This document shows positions 1 to 6,144 of a stretch of DNA of 17,955 nt, piece after piece. Under the pieces are notes generated by a model that had not been told where the DNA came from, searched no databases, and saw only the letters and a list, made by a program, of their open reading frames with translations. The stretch's first letter is position 1. Every line of letters starts with the position of its first letter. The translations under genes were made by a program, and so were the position numbers. Source of the DNA: an uncultured Bacilli bacterium. Its GTDB lineage: Bacteria > Bacillota_I > Bacilli_A > RF39 > UBA660. Location of the stretch: the NCBI GenBank assembly GCA_934102055.1, contig CAKOSE010000019.1, positions 1-17,955 of the forward strand, read 5' to 3'.

Positions 1-95
1 TCAAGGATCGAAAGATAGATAAATGTTTGCCACCTAGAAATAGGTACAGAACATGGCTTATTAAATGTTATTTTTTTAATTGCAAGAGGTGTTTT

Positions 96-530
96 ATGAA
101 GGAAATAGGAGAGCAGTTTAAAGAAAAAAGAGAAGAGATAGGAATTACATTAGAAGAAGTATCAAGTGATTTAAATAAGGATATTATTCTAGTAGAAAAC
201 CTAGAAAGTGGTAACCATAAAGTATTTAAAGATATATTAGAACTAAAGGATATGGTTAAAATATATGCAAAATATTTGGGTTTGGATGATGAAAAACTGT
301 TAGGAGATTTAGATGATTTTTTATTTGAGAAAACATCTAAAATAAGTATAGAAGATATAAAAGAAAGATTAAAAGAAGAAAATAAGAAAAAGCAGGAGAA
401 GAAAGTTAGAACTCCGTATACGATAGAGTATGAAAGTAAAAGGAATATAACATTAATAATGATTTTAGTAATAATAGTGGTAATTTTAGTTATATTTTAC
501 GTGCTATTAAGAAATATATATCTAAAATAA
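96..530 (+). CDS. RodZ/YmfM-like membrane-anchored helix-turn-helix protein, short form
   Basis: A 144-residue protein. Residues 1-75 form an HTH domain of the RodZ N-terminal type (starts MKEIGEQFKEKREEIGITLE). A charged Lys/Glu linker follows, then one hydrophobic segment at about residues 115-138, and only about six residues remain after it. RodZ links MreB to the cell-wall elongation machine and lies directly before pgsA in Bacillus (ymfM), as here. The start at 96 has an AGAGGTG ribosome site a few bases upstream. An upstream TTG at 27 in the same frame would add 23 residues unlike the family. The extracytoplasmic beta-domain of full-length RodZ is absent. It could instead be a generic membrane-tethered XRE protein, but the position supports RodZ. 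The stop is 10 bases from pgsA, whose ribosome site sits right after it, so the two are probably co-transcribed. Confidence 0.75.
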   Translation: MKEIGEQFKEKREEIGITLEEVSSDLNKDIILVENLESGNHKVFKDILELKDMVKIYAKYLGLDDEKLLGDLDDFLFEKTSKISIEDIKERLKEENKKKQEKKVRTPYTIEYESKRNITLIMILVIIVVILVIFYVLLRNIYLK

Positions 531-540
531 GGAGGACTTT

Positions 541-1152
541 ATGAAGTTTAATTTGCCGACGAAATTAACGTTTTTAAGATTAATATTAGCAATATTGATA
601 ATAATATTATTATTATTTCCATTTTATAGAGTAGGTTTTGAGTTTAAGACATTTTTGTATCATAGTATTTTAATAGATGTTAGGTATTTGCTTAGTGGTT
701 TAATATTTATAATAGCATCTATAACAGATTATTTTGATGGAAAGATAGCTAGAAAGAATAAACAGGTAACTGATTTTGGAAAGTTTTCTGATGCAATAGC
801 TGATAAAGTTTTAGTAAACTCAGTATTAATAATTTTTGCATCACAAGGATTTATACCTGCAATAATTCCAGTTGTAATAATAGTAAGAGATATAATAGTA
901 GATGCAATAAGAATGAATGTTGCGGGTAAGGGAGTAGTTCAAGCTGCTAAAATGAGTGGAAAAATAAAGACAGCTAGTCTTATGCTTGGCATAGTGCTTA
1001 CATTTTTCTATAATTTACCGTTTGAATTGATTGGGCTTCAAATTTCAAAGTTTTTCTTATATTTTGGAACTTTAATGTCAGTTGTATCTATGGTTGAGTA
1101 TTACAATTTGAATAAAAAAATGTTATATATAGAGTTTGAAAATAAAAAATAA
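541..1152 (+). CDS. pgsA: CDP-diacylglycerol-glycerol-3-phosphate 3-phosphatidyltransferase
   Basis: A 203-residue integral membrane enzyme of the CDP-alcohol phosphotransferase family. It makes phosphatidylglycerophosphate from CDP-diacylglycerol and glycerol-3-phosphate, the first committed step to phosphatidylglycerol and cardiolipin. The full family signature D-x2-DG-x2-AR-x8-G-x3-D-x3-D is present, with D63, D66, G67, A70, R71, G80, D84 and D88. Several hydrophobic segments lie on both sides. Length is normal for PgsA. An AAGGAGGA ribosome site overlaps the rodZ-like stop. A terminator-like hairpin follows. In Bacillus, cinA lies between pgsA and recA; here nothing does. Confidence 0.93.
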   Translation: MKFNLPTKLTFLRLILAILIIILLLFPFYRVGFEFKTFLYHSILIDVRYLLSGLIFIIASITDYFDGKIARKNKQVTDFGKFSDAIADKVLVNSVLIIFASQGFIPAIIPVVIIVRDIIVDAIRMNVAGKGVVQAAKMSGKIKTASLMLGIVLTFFYNLPFELIGLQISKFFLYFGTLMSVVSMVEYYNLNKKMLYIEFENKK

Positions 1153-1187
1153 AAGTTATAGTTAACGATAAAAGGTTCATAAAAATT

Positions 1188-1213
1188 AAAAAATTCCTAT
1201 AGGGGATTTTTTT
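1188..1213 (+). terminator. Rho-independent terminator after pgsA
   Basis: An A-run followed by TTCC, a TATA loop and GGGGA before seven T residues. The strands pair with one bulged G, and the U-tract is clear. It separates the rodZ-pgsA unit from the recA promoter. Confidence 0.6.
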
Positions 1214-1245
1214 GTTTTGAAGCGGAAAAACCTTTGAAATTTCAA

Positions 1246-1261
1246 ACAAACAAATGTTTGT
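1246..1261. promoter_or_regulatory. LexA (SOS) box-like palindrome before recA
   Basis: ACAAACAAATGTTTGT: perfect 7-base inverted arms around a 2-base centre. The Gram-positive LexA/DinR box is GAAC-N4-GTTC. Here the core is AAAC-N4-GTTT with the same spacing, i.e. one change per half site. It ends nine bases before the recA -35 box, the expected place for LexA to repress recA. Lineage-specific variation of the box is inferred; no lexA gene is in the window. Confidence 0.6.
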
Positions 1262-1269
1262 AAAAATTA

Positions 1270-1298
1270 TTGACAAGTCTTATATCTTGTAGTATGAT
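1270..1298 (+). promoter_or_regulatory. recA promoter, sigma-A type
   Basis: TTGACA (1270-1275), a 17-base spacer and TATGAT (1293-1298): a consensus -35 and a one-mismatch -10. The recA ribosome site GGAGGA follows at 1311-1316. Confidence 0.85.
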
Positions 1299-1323
1299 GA
1301 ATACATATAGGGAGGATATGACG

Positions 1324-2349
1324 ATGGCAAAAAAAGAAATTAAGCAAGATAAAACATTGGAACAAGTATTGGCAGATATAGAAAAACAATTTGGAAAAGG
1401 GTCAATTATGCGTTTAGGAGAAAATACAAATATGGAGGTTGAAGTGACGTCAAGTGGAAGTTTAGCTCTTGATTTAGCACTTGGGGTTAATGGTTTTCCT
1501 AAGGGAAGAATAATTGAAATATTTGGACCTGAATCAAGTGGTAAGACGACAGTAGCATTGCATGCAATAGCAGAAGTTCAAAAAACTGGAGGAAGAGCTG
1601 CATTTATTGATGCGGAACATGCTCTTGATCCGGTTTATGCAAAAAGATTAGGAGTTAATATAGATGAGCTTTTAATTTCCCAACCAGATACTGGAGAACA
1701 AGCACTTGAAATATGTGAAGCTTTGGTAAGAAGTGAAGCTGTAGATATAGTTGTAATAGATTCAGTAGCGGCATTGGTGCCAAAAGCTGAAATAGAGGGA
1801 GAAATGGGTGATTCTCATGTGGGACTTCAAGCAAGATTAATGTCTCAGGCATTAAGGAAATTATCTGGGACTGTAAATAAGACTAAGACAACATGTATTT
1901 TTATAAATCAATTAAGGGAAAAGGTTGGAGTAATGTTTGGTAATCCAGAAACAACTCCAGGTGGAAGAGCACTTAAGTTTTATTCAACAATAAGATTAGA
2001 TGTTAGAAGAGGAGAACAATTAAAAACAAGTGAAAGTGTAATTGGAAATAAAACAGTTATTAAGGTTGTAAAAAATAAAGTAGCACCACCATTTAAAACT
2101 GCAGTAGTAGAAATAATGTATGGCCTTGGAATATCTAAGGAAAGTGAAATAATAGATCTTGCAGTAGAAGCAGGGATAATAGATAAAAGTGGTGCTTGGT
2201 ACTCTTATAATCAATCAAAAATAGGACAAGGGAAAGAAAATGTTAAATCTTTACTTAGAGAAAATAAAAAATTGTGTGAGGAAATTGAAAAGAAGGTAAG
2301 AGAAGTATATGTAAAAAAGCCTGACAAGAGTGATAAGAATGATAAGTGA
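1324..2349 (+). CDS. recA: Recombinase A
   Basis: A 341-residue RecA, the ATP-dependent strand-exchange protein of homologous recombination and SOS co-protease for LexA. The Walker A motif GPESSGKT is at residues 68-75, Walker B IVVID at about 142-146, and the L2/signature region with ALKFYSTIRLD near 216. The C-terminus is short, acidic and lysine-rich, and length is normal. ATG at 1324 is preferred because GGAGGA lies 7 bases upstream. An in-frame ATG at 1318 is only one base from that site. The stop is TGA followed at once by TAA. The gene has its own promoter with an upstream LexA-like palindrome, so SOS induction is likely. Confidence 0.98.
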   Translation: MAKKEIKQDKTLEQVLADIEKQFGKGSIMRLGENTNMEVEVTSSGSLALDLALGVNGFPKGRIIEIFGPESSGKTTVALHAIAEVQKTGGRAAFIDAEHALDPVYAKRLGVNIDELLISQPDTGEQALEICEALVRSEAVDIVVIDSVAALVPKAEIEGEMGDSHVGLQARLMSQALRKLSGTVNKTKTTCIFINQLREKVGVMFGNPETTPGGRALKFYSTIRLDVRRGEQLKTSESVIGNKTVIKVVKNKVAPPFKTAVVEIMYGLGISKESEIIDLAVEAGIIDKSGAWYSYNQSKIGQGKENVKSLLRENKKLCEEIEKKVREVYVKKPDKSDKNDK

Positions 2350-2368
2350 TAAAACTTGTCGTTTTTTT
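2323..2368 (+). terminator. Possible weak terminator at the recA 3' end
   Basis: GACAAG (2323-2328) inside the last recA codons is complementary to CTTGTC (2355-2360), followed by G and seven T. The loop of 26 bases is long, so termination is uncertain. Confidence 0.35.
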
Positions 2369-2391
2369 ACAGGAAAATTATATTTATTATA

Positions 2392-2420
2392 TTGAAAAAA
2401 ATAAAATAATATAGTAAAAT
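2392..2420 (+). promoter_or_regulatory. Promoter of the surface-protein gene
   Basis: TTGAAA (2392-2397), 17-base spacer, TAAAAT (2415-2420). It lies 34 bases before the ATG, so the gene is probably transcribed on its own. Confidence 0.6.
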
Positions 2421-2453
2421 TATTTTAGTAAACTAGGAAAGTGATGTTTTTGT

Positions 2454-4343
2454 ATGAATACTATTATAAAAAAAATAAAGTTAAAAGATAAAAAGTATAT
2501 ATTAAGTTTAGCAATAGTATTAGTAGGAATGCTATCTCTTTTAGGTGGCACAAGTTATGCTATTTTAAAGGGTTCAGCAACATCAACAAAACAACAAATA
2601 ATTAAAACAGGAAAGATAGAATTAAAATTAACAGAAAACTATGAAAGTATCAGTAAAAAGATGTCAGTAATGTCTGATGTGGATGGTTTAAGTCAAGATG
2701 ATGTATATGAGTTCACTTTAAAAAATATTGGGGATGCTGCAGCTAAATATGAATTAAAACTTGTAAATGAAGTGCCTAGTTCATATACAGGACAAGTTTT
2801 AGATACTAAATATATAAAAATTGGTCTTGAAATAAATGGCGAAGAATATGGTCCGATGTCACTTGAAAAGGTAAAAAATGTAATAGATAGTGATATTTTA
2901 TATAAAACAGAGATAATAACATATAAATTAAGAGTATGGCTTGATAATTCTAAAGAGGAAGAAATAGGCAATTTCGAAGATTATAAAGTATTTTTAAAGT
3001 TAAAGGTTGAAGCGGAACAAAGGCCAAGTAGTATTGATGGGGGGGTTACTGAGACTTTTGTATATACTGGGAATACACAAAAATATATAGTACCTAGAGA
3101 TGGAAAATATAAAATAGAATTATGGGGTGCTAGTGGTAATAATGATTATAATAGTTATACAAAAGCTAACCCTTCATATGGAGGATATACTTCAGGTAAT
3201 ATTAATTTAAATGCTGGAGAAATTCTTTATTTCAATGTTGGTGGTATGGCTCAAACTTTTAATTGTTGTAGTAAACAAGGAGTTAATGCTGGAAGCGGAG
3301 GAGCAACGGATGTAAGAATTTATGATAATGGTATTAAACCTAGTAATAAGTATAGATATGTCAGAAACTATATTAATGGTTCATCATTAAATGATTCAAG
3401 TCATTGGGTTGAAATAAAAGTATATGATGAATCTGGCAATGTAATAAGTAATGGGAAAAATGTTACTTACAATGGTAGTGGAGCACATTATGGTGGCACT
3501 GCTACTACACCTAATGCTGTTACTGATGGTAATACTACTAGTAATAATTATTTTGGATTGATTGGTAGTGCCGATTCTTATGTTGAAATTGATTTAGCAA
3601 GTGATTATATTATTAGCAAAGTTGAAGTATGGCATTATTATAGTGATAGTAGAGTTTATAAAGATCAAAAAACTGTATTGTTGACAAGTGATAAAAAAAT
3701 TAGTGATGTTATATATACAAGTTCTGTAAACGGAACTTATGCAGAAACAAGTAGTGGGAAGTCGATGAGTAATATTTATTTGATTAAAGATTTAACAAGT
3801 AGAATAATGGTGGCAGGAGGTTCTGGGGGATCATATAAAGATAGTACTGCTGCAGCTGGTTCTCATGCTGGAGGACTTAGTTCTCAGGCGGTAAGCCATT
3901 CTTCTTATCCTATTTATTCTGCTACTCAAACAGAAGGTGGTAAAGCTGGTTATAATGGTACTGCTGGTTCATTTGGTTTTGGTGGAACTAATTCATCTTC
4001 ACATTATAATTCAGGGGGTGGTGGTTATTATGGCGGTGGATCTTCTCCAGGCTCAGGTGGTGGTTCATCTTATATATCTGGACATACAGGATGTGTTGCA
4101 GTTGTTTCAAATAGTAGTATAACTCCAAAAAGTGGATGTAGTACTGGAACTAGTAGTAATGCCTGTTCTATTCATTATAGTAATAAAGTTTTTACTGATA
4201 CTATTATGATAGATGGTGGTGGTTATTCTTGGACTAATACTAAAGGTAGTAAAGTTCAAATGCCTAAAGTAAATGGAACATTATATACTTTAGGTGTAGG
4301 TAATCAGGGTGATGGAGCAGCTAAGATTACTTATTTAGGATAA
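2454..4343 (+). CDS. Exported glycine-rich surface protein with TasA/camelysin-like N-terminus and an inserted discoidin-like domain
   Basis: A 629-residue predicted secreted protein. A basic N-terminus and hydrophobic stretch (residues 15-36, ending GGTSYA) lead into a segment like the start of TasA/camelysin proteins, which are processed by SipW-type signal peptidases (about 36-187). From about 198 (FVYTGNTQKYIVPRDGKYKI, then ELWGASG) it matches the glycine-rich domain known from ALK-type receptors and many gut-bacterial surface proteins. Hallmarks are GGATDVR (282-288), SRIMVAGG (449-456), GGGGYYGGG (521-529) and GGGSSYISG (535-543). Between the first two lies a Trp/Tyr-rich stretch (about 296-446) resembling an F5/8-type C (discoidin, carbohydrate-binding) fold. 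No LPxTG or other anchor is seen, and no cognate signal peptidase is in the window. An adhesin or matrix role is inferred. It has its own promoter and terminator and interrupts the usual recA-rny neighbourhood. Confidence 0.75.
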   Translation: MNTIIKKIKLKDKKYILSLAIVLVGMLSLLGGTSYAILKGSATSTKQQIIKTGKIELKLTENYESISKKMSVMSDVDGLSQDDVYEFTLKNIGDAAAKYELKLVNEVPSSYTGQVLDTKYIKIGLEINGEEYGPMSLEKVKNVIDSDILYKTEIITYKLRVWLDNSKEEEIGNFEDYKVFLKLKVEAEQRPSSIDGGVTETFVYTGNTQKYIVPRDGKYKIELWGASGNNDYNSYTKANPSYGGYTSGNINLNAGEILYFNVGGMAQTFNCCSKQGVNAGSGGATDVRIYDNGIKPSNKYRYVRNYINGSSLNDSSHWVEIKVYDESGNVISNGKNVTYNGSGAHYGGTATTPNAVTDGNTTSNNYFGLIGSADSYVEIDLASDYIISKVEVWHYYSDSRVYKDQKTVLLTSDKKISDVIYTSSVNGTYAETSSGKSMSNIYLIKDLTSRIMVAGGSGGSYKDSTAAAGSHAGGLSSQAVSHSSYPIYSATQTEGGKAGYNGTAGSFGFGGTNSSSHYNSGGGGYYGGGSSPGSGGGSSYISGHTGCVAVVSNSSITPKSGCSTGTSSNACSIHYSNKVFTDTIMIDGGGYSWTNTKGSKVQMPKVNGTLYTLGVGNQGDGAAKITYLG

Positions 4344-4355
4344 AAAACATTAAAT

Positions 4356-4398
4356 TATAAGAAAAAATACTATCTTAAAAATAGTATTTTTTCTTATA
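4356..4398. terminator. Strong symmetrical terminator
   Basis: An 18-base perfect inverted repeat (4356-4373 and 4381-4398) with a 7-base loop. The A-run in one arm and T-run in the other allow termination on either strand. It ends the surface-protein transcript immediately before the rny promoter. Confidence 0.85.
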
Positions 4399-4427
4399 TT
4401 GACTTTTTTTAAGTTTGAATTTAAAAT
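4399..4427 (+). promoter_or_regulatory. rny promoter
   Basis: TTGACT (4399-4404), 17-base spacer, TAAAAT (4422-4427). The -35 box abuts the upstream terminator stem. Confidence 0.65.
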
Positions 4428-4470
4428 AAAGATAGTGTTAAATAATTTAACATAGGAAATGGAGGTAAAT

Positions 4471-6024
4471 ATGAATAATACAGTATTCTCCATTTTACTG
4501 GTCATAATTGGATTATTCCTAGGAATTGGTTTGACTTTTATAATAAATCATTTTAGAGTTAATAATGCTGAATCTAAAATAAATCAATTATCAGAAAAGG
4601 CTCGAAAGGAATCTGAAAAGTTAAAAAGAGATATGCTTTTTGAAGCTAAGGAAGAGGCACATAAACTAAAAATGAATTTAGATAAGGAAATAAAGGAAAA
4701 AAAGGCAGAGATAAAGGAATCAGAAAATCGTCTTATTCAAAGGGAACAAAATATGGATAAGAGGGATGAAAATTATCAAAAAAGAGAACAATTTTTAGAT
4801 AATCGTGAAGAAAAAATGCAAGAACAAATTAAAAAGATTCAAAATGATCAAGCTGAAATGGAAAAGCTAAAACAAGAACAAATTGATATGCTTTCAAAAA
4901 TAAGTGGACTTGATAAGAATAGAGCGAAAGAGCTTATAATGAAAAAAGTCGAAGAGAGTATGAATATTGAAATTGCGAATTATATAAAAGAAAAAGAAGA
5001 TGAGGCTAAATTAAATGCTGATAAAAATGCTAAAAATTTATTAGTGAATACAATGCAAAGATATTCTTCTGAAGTAAGCAATGAGAAAACAGTTTCTACT
5101 ATTGAACTTCCAAATAATGAGATGAAAGGAAGAATAATAGGTAGGGAAGGGAGAAACATAAGGACAATTGAGGCTATAACAGGAGTAGATCTTATAATTG
5201 ATGATACTCCGGAAGCTATTGTTATTTCGTCATTTGATCCGTTAAGAAGAGAGATTGCAAAAATAACAATAGAAACTTTAATAAAAGATGGAAGAATTCA
5301 TCCAACTAGAATAGAAGAAGTATATGATAAAACAGTAAGAGACATGAAAGAAAAAATCATGGAATATGGTAATAATGCTTTATTTGAGTTGGGTGTAACT
5401 AAAGTTGATAATGATTTAATTGAAATAATAGGAAAGTTACATTTTAGAACTAGCTATGGCCAAAATGCTTTAACTCATTCAATGGAAGTAGCTCATTTAT
5501 CTGGTATAATTGCATCTGAATTAGGAGAAAATATAACACTTGCTAAAAGAGCTGGTCTTCTTCATGATATAGGAAAGGCAATTGATCATGAGGTTGAGGG
5601 AAGTCATGTGGAAATAGGAGAAAAAATAGCTAAAAAGTATAAAGAGAATCCTATAGTAATTAATGCAATAGCATCACATCATGGTGATAAAGAAGCAACA
5701 AGTATAATAGCAAATATAGTTCAAATTGCAGATACACTTTCAGCATCTCGTCCTGGTGCTCGTAATGATTCTTTAGAAAATTACATTAAAAGATTAGAAC
5801 AATTAGAGGCAGTAACACAAGATATAAAAGGTGTAGAAAAGTGCTATGCTTTAGGAGCTGGAAGAGAACTTAGAGTACTTGTTAAACCAAATGAGGTGGA
5901 TGATATAACAAGTCATAAAATTGCTAGGGAAATAAAAGAAAAAATAGAAAATGAGATGCAGTATCCAGGAACTATAAAAGTAACTGTAATACGTGAAACG
6001 AGAGTAACAGAAGAAGCTAAATAG
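4471..6024 (+). CDS. rny: Ribonuclease Y
   Basis: A 517-residue membrane-anchored endoribonuclease that starts mRNA decay in many Bacillota. Order of parts: an N-terminal transmembrane helix (about 3-25), a long charged coiled coil (about 28-195), a KH RNA-binding domain with GRIIGREGRNIR from residue 220, and an HD metal-dependent phosphohydrolase domain with H336 in THSMEVAH and the H365-D366 pair in LLHDIGKA. Length matches Bacillus RNase Y (about 520). ATG at 4471 is chosen because GGAGGT lies five bases before it. An in-frame ATG at 4459 precedes that ribosome site. In Bacillus rny also follows recA; here a surface-protein gene lies between. Confidence 0.96.
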   Translation: MNNTVFSILLVIIGLFLGIGLTFIINHFRVNNAESKINQLSEKARKESEKLKRDMLFEAKEEAHKLKMNLDKEIKEKKAEIKESENRLIQREQNMDKRDENYQKREQFLDNREEKMQEQIKKIQNDQAEMEKLKQEQIDMLSKISGLDKNRAKELIMKKVEESMNIEIANYIKEKEDEAKLNADKNAKNLLVNTMQRYSSEVSNEKTVSTIELPNNEMKGRIIGREGRNIRTIEAITGVDLIIDDTPEAIVISSFDPLRREIAKITIETLIKDGRIHPTRIEEVYDKTVRDMKEKIMEYGNNALFELGVTKVDNDLIEIIGKLHFRTSYGQNALTHSMEVAHLSGIIASELGENITLAKRAGLLHDIGKAIDHEVEGSHVEIGEKIAKKYKENPIVINAIASHHGDKEATSIIANIVQIADTLSASRPGARNDSLENYIKRLEQLEAVTQDIKGVEKCYALGAGRELRVLVKPNEVDDITSHKIAREIKEKIENEMQYPGTIKVTVIRETRVTEEAK

Positions 6025-6037
6025 TCTTCTGTTTTTT
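6006..6037 (+). terminator. Terminator overlapping the rny stop
   Basis: AACAGAAGA (6006-6014) pairs perfectly with TCTTCTGTT (6025-6033). The loop is 10 bases and T residues run to 6037. The rny stop codon is in the loop. Confidence 0.8.
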
Positions 6038-6098
6038 CTATGAGTTTACTTATCTTTTTACTTATCGTATAGAACAGATGAAACATAGAATTAGTTTA

Positions 6099-6127
6099 TT
6101 GTATATATTGATTTTTTGTTTTATAAT
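6099..6127 (+). promoter_or_regulatory. Promoter of the polA-CDF-mutM unit
   Basis: TTGTAT (6099-6104), 17-base spacer, consensus TATAAT (6122-6127), 17 bases before the polA ATG. Ribosome site GGTGG at 6133-6137. Confidence 0.65.
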
Positions 6128-6144
6128 AAATATGGTGGTAAAAA

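Noticed and set aside
1..95. Possible end of an upstream gene, or an N-terminal extension of the rodZ-like gene from TTG at 27
   Set aside because: Frames 1 and 2 hit stops by position 22, leaving too few residues to identify. The extension is basic and Cys/Trp-rich, unlike the family, and has no ribosome site, while ATG at 96 has one.
1088..1276. 62-codon minus-strand frame across the pgsA-recA gap
   Set aside because: It overlaps the pgsA end, terminator, LexA-like box and recA promoter, and has no family resemblance.
3937..4122. 61-codon + strand frame inside the surface-protein gene
   Set aside because: It is a Val/Leu-rich shadow of the GGT-rich glycine codons in another frame.
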